From positions 1,364,001 through 1,428,000 of the forward strand of contig NZ_CP115670.1 of NCBI RefSeq assembly GCF_027886475.1: DNA of 64,000 nucleotides, written 5' to 3'. The translations under genes were made by a program, and so were the position numbers. Positions 26,888-35,537 of the stretch are shown in pieces. Position 1 is the first letter of the stretch; every line of letters starts with the position of its first letter. The notes under the pieces were generated by a model that worked only from the letters and a program-made list of their open reading frames with translations, searched no databases and was not told the DNA's origin. This DNA comes from Corynebacterium sp. SCR221107. Lineage in GTDB: Bacteria > Actinomycetota > Actinomycetes > Mycobacteriales > Mycobacteriaceae.

Positions 26888-27712
26888 GTGACCAATAAGC
26901 GATATGGGTTGACCGAGCTTCAGATTGAGGTCTTGGAGTGGATTAAGGCTGGGCAGCCTGCTGACACGTTCGCTGATGATGATCTGCGATACCGAGGGCA
27001 TGCTCGCCGTCTGGAGCGATTAGGTCTGGTTGAGATCTCGGGTAGCGGAGATACATGGAAAGTAAAGATCACTAGCTCGGGGGAGCAGTGGCCCAATATT
27101 CCTGAGTTTGGCAAACCTGAACCGCGCAAACCAGGTAGAGCGACACGGCGGCCCGGCTCACCCAGTGCGAAGGGCTGCAGTGTGCCACCTGATCGTGACT
27201 CTCCTGCCCCTCCTGCCGATGCGGCGGTTCGCCACTCACGCCGAGTGCGTAATGCAGCCCAGAGGCGTAGCAACAAGCCGGTAAAGGTCAAACAGGTTCA
27301 AACCAAGGAGACATTTATGCGTTACCGAGTTCAGGTCACAAGAGTCCAAGTAGCGGAGCGCTGGGTCAGGGCTGCAGATGAAGAGGATGCAGCTAGAAAA
27401 GTCCAGGAGGAGTTCAACAAACCGTATGGGTACTACGGTTCTTGGAAGACCACTACTTCAGAGGTTGAAGTAATTGAGGCCGAGCAGACCACCGTGATCA
27501 AGCCAAGCAGTCTGGCGGATAATGGTCCCCTGTTGTTAAGCCTCAAACAAGCCGGTGAGGCCTTGGGGCTGTCGTATTCGATGGTTTATGAACTGGTCAA
27601 CCAGGGAGAACTCGAGCATGTTCAGGTGTCTTCGAGAAAGTATGTTTCGCGTGAGACTTTGAAGGAGTTTATTAAAGAAAATACGCACCGGGGATACCAC
27701 TACCGACGGTAG
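26888..27712 (+). CDS. Multi-domain HTH DNA-binding protein of the accessory region
   Basis: The 274-residue frame starts at GTG. Residues 1-65 look like a winged helix (LTELQIEVLEWIKAG; HARRLERLGLVEIS). Residues 70-140 are a Pro/Arg-rich linker with GC-rich codons. Residues 144-200 resemble DpnD/PcfM-like domains (MRYRVQVTR ... YYGSWKT). Residues 211-265 are an excisionase/MerR-type HTH (LLSLKQAGEALGLSYSMVYE). An in-frame ATG at 27317 has a perfect AAGGAG six bases upstream, so the last 131 residues may also be made separately. It is probably a regulator or excisionase-like factor of a mobile element. Confidence 0.7.
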   Translation: MTNKRYGLTELQIEVLEWIKAGQPADTFADDDLRYRGHARRLERLGLVEISGSGDTWKVKITSSGEQWPNIPEFGKPEPRKPGRATRRPGSPSAKGCSVPPDRDSPAPPADAAVRHSRRVRNAAQRRSNKPVKVKQVQTKETFMRYRVQVTRVQVAERWVRAADEEDAARKVQEEFNKPYGYYGSWKTTTSEVEVIEAEQTTVIKPSSLADNGPLLLSLKQAGEALGLSYSMVYELVNQGELEHVQVSSRKYVSRETLKEFIKENTHRGYHYRR

Positions 27713-27770
27713 ATAGCAGTGGCGCTGATCTATCCCTAGAATGGTCAGAGACTAAAGCCTGGGCGGGAGA

Positions 27771-27947
27771 ATGCTAGTAGTTGAGGAGAATAGGAAAAAC
27801 CAGCGACGGGATCTTCGAAAACTAGCTAAGTGTCTAGAGCGCGAATGTGCTTTGATGGCGCTGATCCCTCAAGCGGTGCGATGCGAGCTTGAGCCTAGTT
27901 TACTTTGTATATATATTGCTTATGTCTTATATTGGGGGCATAGATAA
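27771..27947 (+). CDS. Small hypothetical protein, 58 residues
   Basis: An ATG with GGGAGA directly upstream opens a 58-codon frame: a basic helical N-terminus (NRKNQRRDLRKLAKCLEREC), then a hydrophobic tail (LLCIYIAYVLYW). It lies between the HTH gene and the pilin gene. It is unrecognised and could be chance; the short spacing of the ribosome binding site weakens the call. Confidence 0.3.
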   Translation: MLVVEENRKNQRRDLRKLAKCLERECALMALIPQAVRCELEPSLLCIYIAYVLYWGHR

Positions 27948-27982
27948 TATTTATAAATTGATAGAGAAAACTAAATAGATAA

Positions 27983-28549
27983 ATGAATAGAACAATATTC
28001 GATACAAGCGAAAAAATCCAAGGGGCTGGGGCTAAAATCGGTCGCCGGAGCGGTTTTACGATAGTAGAGTTGCTGATTGTCATTGTAGTAATAGGTATTT
28101 TGGCTGCTATCTCCATAGTTGCGTATAACGGAATACAGAACAGGGCAAATGATACGGCCGTCAAGAACGACTTAGCCAATATGGCTAAGAAAATTCATCT
28201 AGCATCAGCGGATACAGGAGTGTTTCTTAAGGGTGGCGGAACTGCTGGAGTAGGAGACAGCACTTCACTCCCGGGTTTTACTTTTTCGCCCTCAAAAAGT
28301 AGTTATTATACTGGAGAAAGTAATTTATTCTATTCCACCGGAAATAATAGCTCCGGCAAGAACGAGTTTGCTATTATGGCTCGAAGTAAGTCTGGTGAAA
28401 CCTATCGTTACACTTCAAGTTCCAGAACCAACAGCCTAGGGAAGATGGCAATGACCTGGTCTGCAGTATGTTCAGGGATAACCAACTACACCTACTCTTA
28501 TGCGTACTATAAAATTGGAAATAGGTCGTGGGACTGGGCTAATAATTAA
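27983..28549 (+). CDS. Type IV pilin-like protein (prepilin N-terminal motif)
   Basis: This 188-residue protein carries a class III signal: a basic leader ending RRSG, then FTIVELLIVIVVIGILAAIS, with the Glu at +5 required for assembly, so prepilin peptidase should cut before the Phe at about 26. The N-terminal helix continues AYNGIQNRANDTAVKNDL, a form I associate with pilins of Saccharibacteria and some Gram-positives. The C-terminal half is Ser/Gly/Tyr-rich. No peptidase, ATPase or platform gene is in the window. The gene and its flanks are markedly AT-rich, which points to transfer. Confidence 0.85.
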   Translation: MNRTIFDTSEKIQGAGAKIGRRSGFTIVELLIVIVVIGILAAISIVAYNGIQNRANDTAVKNDLANMAKKIHLASADTGVFLKGGGTAGVGDSTSLPGFTFSPSKSSYYTGESNLFYSTGNNSSGKNEFAIMARSKSGETYRYTSSSRTNSLGKMAMTWSAVCSGITNYTYSYAYYKIGNRSWDWANN

Positions 28550-28766
28550 TATGACAGCTCATCCTCCGAACTCTAAAAATGCGTATGTGTAATGTCCGCT
28601 AGGTTCTGCTGAAGCTTCTTTAGTGATCAATTAGTGTCAATCACGCCCGACGCCTACCTATTTATCTATTCAGTCTTACACTGCAGATCTATAGTGGTAG
28701 GGGACTGACCCCCGTTTGGTGGACACCTTGAAACCAGCATGATGCTGGGAAAGGTAATCTGCCACC

Positions 28767-29075
28767 ATGCCACGCAAGACCTACACAGAGGAATTCAAGC
28801 GCGACGCCGTCACGCTCTACGAGAACTCCCCGGGCACCTCGATTCAGACCATTGCCACTGATCTCGGGATTAACCGCGCTACCCTGCATAATTGGTTGAA
28901 GAAGTACGGGACAGGCGCCCGCGCTAAGAGCAGTACCGCAGTTTCGTCCTCGTCGGCCTCGATAACAGAAGCCGAGCGGATCAGACAGCTGGAACGGGAA
29001 GTCAGCCGCTTACGCGAAGAGCGCGATATCCTGCGGAAAGCAGCAAAATATTTCGCGGAAGAGACGAGCTGGTGA
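28767..29075 (+). CDS. IS3-family transposase OrfA
   Basis: The 102-residue OrfA has an N-terminal HTH (TYTEEFKRDAVTLYENSPGT; LGINRATLHNWLKKYG) and a C-terminal coiled coil (ERIRQLEREVSRLREERDIL). It overlaps orfB by four bases, the usual arrangement for frameshift fusion. Confidence 0.9.
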   Translation: MPRKTYTEEFKRDAVTLYENSPGTSIQTIATDLGINRATLHNWLKKYGTGARAKSSTAVSSSSASITEAERIRQLEREVSRLREERDILRKAAKYFAEETSW

Positions 29076-29967
29076 TCCGCTTCCAGTTCGTTGACGACGC
29101 CCAGAAAAACCACTCGGTTAAGCGGTTATGTGACGTGTTGAAACTCAACAGGTCCTCGTATTACAAATGGAAAAGCACCGCTCCCACACGTAAGAAACGC
29201 CTGCTCAACGACGCTATTCTTGGCGCCCGGGTCAAGACTGTCTTCACCGCCGAAGGTGGCTGTTATGGTGTCAAGCGGATTACCGCTGAACTCAAAGACC
29301 AGGCCGATCAGGCCCCCGTAAACCACAAGCGGGTTGCTCGGGTGATGCGTTCGTTGAAGCTGTTCGGATACACCAAGAAGCGCAAGGTCACCACCACTGT
29401 GTGCGATCAGAAGAAACCAGTGTTCCCTGATCTGGTGGGTCGTAAATTCACCGCTGAGAAGCCAAACCAGCTCTACGTTGGGGATATTACGTACCTGCCG
29501 ATCGCGGACGGGTCGAATATGTACCTGGCCACGGTCATTGACTGTTATTCCCGCAGGTTGGTGGGTTTTCTATCCCAGATCACATGCGCACCTCCCTGGT
29601 CCAAGACGCGCTACTCATGGCCAAGGGCCAGCGTGGAGACTTGAAGGGGGCGATCTTTCATTCGGATCACGGGAGCGTGTATGCCTCTTATGCATTCCAG
29701 GGCGCCTGTAAAGACCTGGGGATCAGGCAGTCGATGGGATCAATTGGAACCAGTGCGGATAATGCTTTGGCCGAGTCCTTCAATGCGGCCCTGAAGCGGG
29801 AAGTCCTCCAGGATGCCAAGACCTTTGAGAATCAATTGCGCTGCCGGAGGGACGTTTTCCGCTGGTGTACCCGTTACAGCACGGTGCGCCGGCATTCCTG
29901 GTGTAATTATCTTGCTCCTGCGGTGTTTGAGGAGCGCGGTCCTGCTATCCTGAAATCTGATTCTTGA
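29072..29967 (+). pseudogene. IS3-family transposase OrfB, frameshifted
   Basis: The frame runs from MIRFQFVDDAQKNHSVKRL through the first catalytic Asp (LYVGDITYLPIADG) to DCYSRRLVGF. One T is missing near 29570 and homology jumps to the next frame. That frame continues with DHMRTSLVQDALLMAKGQRG, the second Asp (IFHSDHGSVYAS) and the catalytic Glu (ADNALAESFNAALKRE), ending RRHSWCNYLAP. All DDE residues are present but split, so a single-base deletion has inactivated it. Confidence 0.88.
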
Positions 29968-29999
29968 TTAAATCCTTCGTGCCCACTTTCCGGGGGTCG

Positions 30000-31250
30000 G
30001 GCCCTAGTTATCCCTTTCCAGGCATCCCCCGCCCGCTTGACAACACCTCGTATATGTTGCGTGATGTCTGGCGTACCAATACAACCTCCGAGAATTACTT
30101 TGGTAGTTCACGGAGGTTTTTCGTGCGCATACATGAGTTGGGGCCGAACTGTCGAGCTGTGGCGCTTGCCCGGGTTAAGGTAGGTCTCCGTCTGGAAATG
30201 GAAGTCATTAAAGCTGCTATTTGTCGTGACACGGTGCGTCATTGCGACGAACGTTTTCTAAGGGCCTTCGGCAGCTTCGAGACTTCGCCTTGGGCGTATT
30301 CGCTGCCACGGTCTTTCCAACTCTGGGCTGCCTTTTGTCCACCCCTGCGCCCCCTCATTGCCAGAGCCTTGCGCTCGCGCTACTAACGCTTCCAGTGTTA
30401 CCAGAGGAACAAAGACGAACCAGTCCTCCGATTGCGGGACAGTACATGGCCGCGCATCGTGGCAGGTTCGACGCGGTAGAGCCGCGGACGGTGTTGCCGT
30501 TTTTGTCCTTGTGCCACGCCCATTAAACAAGTTCCTCAAGCAAGAATCCCAGATCAACTGTCTTGGTATGACGACACTCAGTGCTATAGTTCTCGCCGCT
30601 CTTAGCGGCAGCAATATGATGATTTCTGCATTGAAGCTGAGGTAGAATTTTAATCTTCATCTAAGTAAGCTACTCAACTCCAATGGCCCCAGCGCCCAAT
30701 CTACTTAGTAGACACTCCTACGCGCGTTCTACCCAAGAAAAATCGTCATTATAGTGTCTTTGCTTCGCCGGCCCTCCACAGACTGGCAGGAAAGTCGATT
30801 TCTACTCATACGCTGAAGACAAACGCGTCTACCACTATGTACCGAAAATCAGTGGATTTAAGGCCCTGTGGATGGAACAAGCAATGCCGGAAGGGAAACG
30901 GCGGTATCCGCACACGTCCAACGTTAAAAAGACTTTCCCCAGACACACTTTTTGCCACTTGACCCCGAGCTAGTGGGCAACATGTTTGCCTACACATTGC
31001 ATTTTGCTTGCTTGCCGACGCCAGTCGGTTTGCTGCCTTAAGGCGAGATCTGTGGTGTCCGTATTCAAGATCAAAAACTTATGGATGTGTCCACCACCTC
31101 CGAATGGGGTGGGGTGGCATCGATATTCTTGCTGTTCATAGGTATCTTTTAGTGGAATGCAGGCCGGTGTGGAACGGGGTGCTCGCATTGCCGGTTGCCA
31201 AGGACAGAAAAGAAATCATAGATGTCCTAAGACGAAAGGCAGTGATCCCC
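30000..31250. other. Gene-poor segment at the right edge of the accessory region
   Basis: I support no gene in this 1.25 kb. It holds a terminator-like repeat of the sequence following tRNA-Glu copy 1 (30073-30121) and one copy of the GCTTGCCGACGC motif at 31010-31021. Short frames at 30242-30526, 30358-30645 and 30806-30997 overlap each other and lack ribosome binding sites or family-like sequence. Confidence 0.5.
30073..30121 (+). repeat. Diverged copy of the tRNA-Glu 3' flank/terminator
   Basis: GTACCAATACAACCTCCG and the arm CGGAGGTTTTT match GTACAAATAAAAACCTCCG ... CGGAGGTTTTT at 23148-23197; over the hairpin about 36 of 41 bases agree, including the loop. Homology begins at the GTAC that marks the tRNA 3' end. 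It may be the far copy of an attachment-type repeat, or simply a second tRNA terminator whose tRNA was lost. Confidence 0.6.
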
Positions 31251-32315
31251 ATGAGCAAGAAACTTGAATTCGGACTCGATACCTTCGGTGATATCCCTAC
31301 TCGTGTGGATGGCACCAAGGTTAGTTATGCGGAGGCGATCCGGCAGGTAGTGAAGGAGGCTCAGCTTGCCGACACGCTGGGCATTGACGTCATCGCCGTC
31401 GGTGAGCATCACCGTGATGACTTTGCTATCTCCTCCCCAGAGACGGTCCTTGCGGCCATCGCCAGTATGACCGACAACATCAAGTTGGGAACGGGCGTAA
31501 CGGTGCTGAGCTCCGACGACCCGGTGCGCGTATTCGAGCGCTTCGCCACCGTCGACGCCGTGTCCAACGGTAGGGCATCGGTGATGCTGGGTCGCGGATC
31601 TTTTACCGAGTCTTTCCCGTTGTTCGGTTATGACCTGCGCGATTATGACGTGCTCTTTGAAGAGAAGGTGGGGCTATTTGCCGAACTACTCAAGGAGAAG
31701 CCGGTATCGTGGTCCGGCACGACCCGCGCCAGCTTGCAGGAGGCCGACGTCTTCCCCAAGACCGAGGGCGGGCGGCTCGATACCTGGGTCGGTGTTGGCG
31801 GGTCGCCCGAGTCTGTAGTGCGCACCGCCCGCTATGGCTTCAACCTCATGTTGGCCATCATCGGTGGCAGTGCGCGCCGTTTCGCCCCATACGTGGACTT
31901 GTATAAGCGCGCAGCGCAGCAACTGGGTACAACGGCCGGGCTGGTCGGAGTGCACTCACCGGGGTTTATCGCCGATACCGACCAAGAGGCACGAGAGCGC
32001 CTGTTCGCCCCCTTCAAGCGCAACCGCGACCGCATCGGCGCCGAGCGTGGGTGGGGCGAGTTCACCAGGGAGAAGTTCGACTTTGAAATCGAACACGGCG
32101 CCCTCTATGTCGGCTCCCCAGAGACCGTGGCCCGCAAGATTGCCAAGACGGCGACGCTGCTCGAGATCGACCGCTTCGACCTCATCTACGGGCACGGCGA
32201 GCAGTCGACGGCCGATCGCGAACATTCCATCGAGCTTTACGGCAGCCAGGTCATCCCGCGGGTGCGCGAGCTCATCGCCGAACAGAAGACCACCCCAAGC
32301 GAGGTGCTTGCCTAA
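31251..32315 (+). CDS. LLM-class flavin-dependent monooxygenase
   Basis: This luciferase-like TIM-barrel oxidoreductase has 354 residues from the ATG at 31251 (GAAAGG upstream). Family features include DVIAVGEHHRDDF, TGVTVLSSDDPVRVFERFAT, ASVMLGRGSFTESF and a long C-terminal segment with GSPETVARKIAKTA. These enzymes use reduced FMN or F420 to oxygenate diverse substrates; the substrate here is unknown. Its stop codon overlaps the start of the F420/NADP-reductase-like gene, so the two form a translationally coupled pair. Confidence 0.88.
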   Translation: MSKKLEFGLDTFGDIPTRVDGTKVSYAEAIRQVVKEAQLADTLGIDVIAVGEHHRDDFAISSPETVLAAIASMTDNIKLGTGVTVLSSDDPVRVFERFATVDAVSNGRASVMLGRGSFTESFPLFGYDLRDYDVLFEEKVGLFAELLKEKPVSWSGTTRASLQEADVFPKTEGGRLDTWVGVGGSPESVVRTARYGFNLMLAIIGGSARRFAPYVDLYKRAAQQLGTTAGLVGVHSPGFIADTDQEARERLFAPFKRNRDRIGAERGWGEFTREKFDFEIEHGALYVGSPETVARKIAKTATLLEIDRFDLIYGHGEQSTADREHSIELYGSQVIPRVRELIAEQKTTPSEVLA

Positions 32316-32959
32316 TGCGCATCGGAATTCTTGGGGCAGGAAAGCTTGGCGTGGTGCTCGCCCAGCTCGCCGTGGCCGCAGGACATGAGGTACGGATTGC
32401 CGGATCGGGCGACCCCGGCAAGATTGAGCTGACCGTCTCAGTGTTAGCCCCAGGCGCAACAGCTGGTGCGACAGCCGAGGTGATTGCGGCTTCGGAGGTA
32501 GTCATCCTGGCTCTTCCCTTGGGCAAGTTCCACACTCTGCCAGCGAAGCTGCTGGGTGACAGGCTGGTCGTGGATGCGATGAACTACTGGCGGGAGGTCG
32601 ACGGGCGCAGCCTCGACCCGAAGGAGCTCGTGCCCAGCTCCAGCGAGTTTGTCCGCGAGAAACTGGGCGCGCGCCACCTAGTCAAGGCCTTCAACCACAT
32701 GGGCTACCACGACCTTGCCGATTACGCGCAGCCTGCGGGCGCTCCAGGGCGTCTGGCGATGGCTTTGGCAGGCGACGATGCGGAGGATGTAGCTGTTGTT
32801 GCTCAGCTTGTCGATGCCTTCGGCTTTGGCCCGCTTCCACTGGAGTCCCTACACGCAGGAATTGCGCTCGAGCCCGGCCAGCCCGGGTTCGGGGCTGCAG
32901 CCCCCAGGGGCAAGCTAGGTGAGATCATCAGCTCCGAGGGGACACGGCGCGAACCGTAG
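32315..32959 (+). CDS. NADP oxidoreductase, F420-dependent-like
   Basis: This 214-residue Rossmann protein starts MRIGILGAGKLGVVLAQLAV, with a dinucleotide motif GAGKLG at 7-12. It continues VVILALPLGKFHTLP, LVVDAMNYW and a C-terminal region like Fno/YwnB-type NADP-reductases. It overlaps the LLM gene by one base and may supply its reduced cofactor, though the reductant (NADPH, FMN or F420) is not evident. Family members also act on other substrates, so only the fold is sure. Confidence 0.82.
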   Translation: MRIGILGAGKLGVVLAQLAVAAGHEVRIAGSGDPGKIELTVSVLAPGATAGATAEVIAASEVVILALPLGKFHTLPAKLLGDRLVVDAMNYWREVDGRSLDPKELVPSSSEFVREKLGARHLVKAFNHMGYHDLADYAQPAGAPGRLAMALAGDDAEDVAVVAQLVDAFGFGPLPLESLHAGIALEPGQPGFGAAAPRGKLGEIISSEGTRREP

Positions 32960-32979
32960 GCGTCGGAAAGCGAGAAAAG

Positions 32980-33624
32980 CTAGTACATATACACCGTCGC
33001 ATTATTACCACCCGTACACGTGATCAGGTTGTTGGCGTCGTTGCTGCAGCTCATCGTGTAGGACTGGCCGGTGACGGGGCTGGTGGCCGTCACGGTGCGC
33101 GGGAGAAGAGACCTGGTCAGCGCGTGCGATACCTCCCGGGCGAAGTCGCAGCTGGTGTTCGCACCGGCGGTGATGACGTTGAGTCCATAGCCGTCACCAT
33201 AGGTGCATAGCGTGGTGGGAGTCCCGTTGGTAGTGAAGGTGCCGCCGATCTCGTGGTGGACAAGCATTTCCTCGTACATGCGCTGCTGGAACTCGGTAAC
33301 CGTGACGGCGCCGGGCGATTGATCATTAGTCACCGCCGGGGCCACAGCATCGGTAGACGCCGGCGGGGCAAGGCTCGACGGCTGCTCAGGGTCAGTCGCA
33401 GGGCTCGTCGAACCTTCGGTGGCGCTGTGGGCGAGGGTTGCGCTGCTGGCAGTGGCAAAATTGGCCGTGGCGGAGCTGACCGTGGCGGAGCTGGGCGCGG
33501 TGCCGACGGAGGACGGGAAGCTCGAACGATGGGGACCTGCCTTTGCCGGTCTTGCGCCAGGTGTGGCCTTAGACGAAATCGAGCTTATAATATTCAGCTT
33601 TGGTCCAGCCCAATACCTTTTCAA
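32980..33624 (-). CDS. Corynebacterial exported-type domain protein, N-terminus uncertain
   Basis: The conserved part is the last 110 residues: TCTYGDGYGLNVITAG, TSCDFAREVSHALTRSL, then TSPVTGQSYTMSC and ITCTGGNNATVYMY, with paired Cys. This is a domain I associate with secreted corynebacterial lipoproteins and Ser/Thr-kinase ectodomains. The preceding Ser/Ala/Thr-rich stretch looks like a wall-spanning linker. The frame's first ATG lies inside the PTS permease gene and gives no signal peptide or membrane segment, so the true start is later, frameshifted away or lost. Confidence 0.55.
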   Translation of the reverse strand: MKRYWAGPKLNIISSISSKATPGARPAKAGPHRSSFPSSVGTAPSSATVSSATANFATASSATLAHSATEGSTSPATDPEQPSSLAPPASTDAVAPAVTNDQSPGAVTVTEFQQRMYEEMLVHHEIGGTFTTNGTPTTLCTYGDGYGLNVITAGANTSCDFAREVSHALTRSLLPRTVTATSPVTGQSYTMSCSNDANNLITCTGGNNATVYMY

Positions 33625-34684
33625 ACAGATAGTTAAACGCGATGGACAACGCCAGCGGAGCTAGGACGAAGATGATGAGGATCAAGGTGATGTTGCCGGC
33701 GGTCCAGCCCCAGCCCTCGTAGTTCAATGCGGCCAGCGGTCCCACCAAACCGGAGATGCCGAAACCGGCGGAGATCGGTGTGCCTGAGATCCCGAAGGCC
33801 CCGCCGATACCGCCGAGGACCGCCGCGGTGGAAAGGATCGGCAGGAAAGTCACCGGGCGGGAGAACATGTTCGCCATCTGGACCTTGGGCGAGCCTAAGA
33901 CGTGAAGGATGGAGGTGGCAAAGCCGTTGACCCGCCATCCGGCGACTAGTAGGCCGAAGCCGGCGGCGACCACACCCAGGTTGGCCGTGCCTGCTGAGAT
34001 GCCCTCCATGAAGATCGCCGTTGCCAAGCCGACGGTGGACACCGGCGAGACGATCATGAACGCAAAGAGCATCGCCAGCACGATTCCCATGACGATGGGC
34101 TGCAGGTTGGTTGCGCCGTTGACCAGTTCGCCTATCCAGATGGTAAACGCCTTGACCACGGGGTAGGTGACAACCCAGCCAATGCCGCCGGCGATCAACG
34201 TGACCAGTGTGGACAACAGCAAAATGGTGTAGTTTTTCAGCTTATCGCCGATGAGGAGAATCAGTCCGACAGCCAATGCTGCGGTGATGCCCGTATTGAT
34301 CACCAGTCCAGTTCCTTGTAGGTGGAAACCACCTTCGGCCATGGGCTGGGCGACGCCCGAGCCGCACACCGCTGCGATGCCCACCGCGGCCGTCTGAATC
34401 GGGGTGAGCTTGAACTGCATGGCCACGAGAACGCCGATCATCACTGGCAGCAGCGACGATGCCAGCCCGGTGAGCTGCAAGATGGTAGCAGCCCCCGACC
34501 AGTGTGGGGCGATGGCCTTCGCCAGTTCGCCAAGCAGCGCATGGGGCACAAGCGATACCACGACGGCGATGGAGATGCCGTTGAGGACCTTCATGGTAAA
34601 TGCGCCCGCGCCCATGCGCTCGTGGGGTCCTTCAGGCACCTTGATGGTGGAGCCGGGTTTTTCAGCTGTTGTCGATTCAGTCAC
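33569..34684 (-). CDS. PTS EIIC-type membrane permease (PfoR family)
   Basis: The 371-residue protein has about nine to ten membrane segments (for example LPVMIGVLVAMQF, LAVGLILLIGD, IVMGIVLAMLFAFMIVS). It matches the PTS_EIIC_2/PfoR group of permease-like proteins that lack IIA and IIB domains. The substrate is unknown, and no EI, HPr or IIB gene is near. The GTG at 34684 lies seven bases after TAAAGT on the minus strand (34692-34697), indicating a leaderless transcript separate from the sulfur operon upstream. Confidence 0.82.
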   Translation of the reverse strand: MTESTTAEKPGSTIKVPEGPHERMGAGAFTMKVLNGISIAVVVSLVPHALLGELAKAIAPHWSGAATILQLTGLASSLLPVMIGVLVAMQFKLTPIQTAAVGIAAVCGSGVAQPMAEGGFHLQGTGLVINTGITAALAVGLILLIGDKLKNYTILLLSTLVTLIAGGIGWVVTYPVVKAFTIWIGELVNGATNLQPIVMGIVLAMLFAFMIVSPVSTVGLATAIFMEGISAGTANLGVVAAGFGLLVAGWRVNGFATSILHVLGSPKVQMANMFSRPVTFLPILSTAAVLGGIGGAFGISGTPISAGFGISGLVGPLAALNYEGWGWTAGNITLILIIFVLAPLALSIAFNYLFEKVLGWTKAEYYKLDFV

Positions 34685-34870
34685 GCATTCAACTTTAGAG
34701 ATAACCTATTGTTTTATTGAAATTGCAGTACACTTTTCGTTTCCGCCTACCGCCGGCTCCTTTTTGCTTGCCGACGCTTACCTGGTGACGTGAGGAAAGG
34801 AGACCTGTAAACGTCGGCACGCATGTGTGATCCCTTGCACCTGGTAGTACCTAAACGGCCCTGCTTCGAG

Positions 34871-35479
34871 CTAGATGAACACGATCTGTGCACCCTCGGA
34901 AAGCTCGATGAAATCGGTGGCCGAGATAACTCCGTCGAGCTCGGGAATAAAGTTTGCCTCCTTGATCTTCATCATTTCCACGGTGAGCTTGCAGCCCCAT
35001 AGCTTGCCTCCCATGTCATGGATCTGGGTCAGCATCTCACGCACGGGTGGGATCTCGAGCTCGGCCATCTGCTTTTTCATCATCTTCGTGGCAAAGCCGG
35101 TGACACCGGGAATCTGCGCCATTGCCTGCGGGAAGGAGGCCGAGCCTAATCCTCCGCGCAAGCGCTCGAGCTCGGGCATGTGCATGGCGGTGTTGCCCGC
35201 AAAGGTGAACTTGAGGTTGTCATTGGTGCGAAGGTCGACCATGTCGAGACCCCAGAAAGTAAAGAAGATATCAACGTCAATTCCCTCGCCCAGTGCGGCA
35301 TTGGCCATGATCAGCGCAGGATAGGCCATATCTAGGTTTCCTTTTGAGCAAATGAAGGCCATTTTCCGCGGACCAGCATAGCCGCCAGTACCCGATGAGC
35401 CGGAGGTCTCGTGTGGGGTTGAGGCCGTGAGGTTATCGCCAAAGTCGGGGATGATGTTGCCGTGGGCGTCGATGGGCAT
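34871..35479 (-). CDS. DsrE/DsrF-like sulfur-relay family protein
   Basis: The 202-residue protein has the DsrE2-type fold: KMAFICSKGNLDMAYPALIM near the start, the strand DVDIFFTFWGLDMV, and a C-terminal GCKLTVEMMKIKEA with the Cys that carries persulfide in relatives. It probably passes sulfane sulfur between carriers in sulfide oxidation. It is the third gene of the minus-strand operon after sqr and the TusE-like gene (58-base gap) and has its own AAGGAG site. Confidence 0.85.
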   Translation of the reverse strand: MPIDAHGNIIPDFGDNLTASTPHETSGSSGTGGYAGPRKMAFICSKGNLDMAYPALIMANAALGEGIDVDIFFTFWGLDMVDLRTNDNLKFTFAGNTAMHMPELERLRGGLGSASFPQAMAQIPGVTGFATKMMKKQMAELEIPPVREMLTQIHDMGGKLWGCKLTVEMMKIKEANFIPELDGVISATDFIELSEGAQIVFI

Positions 35480-35537
35480 AATGTGCCTCTTTCTCCTTGC
35501 TTGATAAACGGGTGGTGCCGTGAATTGAGCTGTGCTG

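Larger units (their letters stand above)
28706..29999 (+). mobile_element. IS3-family insertion sequence with frameshifted orfB
   Basis: The ends are imperfect inverted repeats: left GACCCCCGTTTGGTGGACAC, right (reverse complement) GACCCCCGGAAAGTGGGCAC, matching at 15 of 20 positions. Inside are orfA and a -1 frameshifted orfB. I could not make out a clean target duplication. Confidence 0.85.

Noticed and set aside
30242..30997. Several 60-95 codon frames in the gene-poor segment
   Set aside because: They overlap on both strands, lack ribosome binding sites and resemble no family I know.
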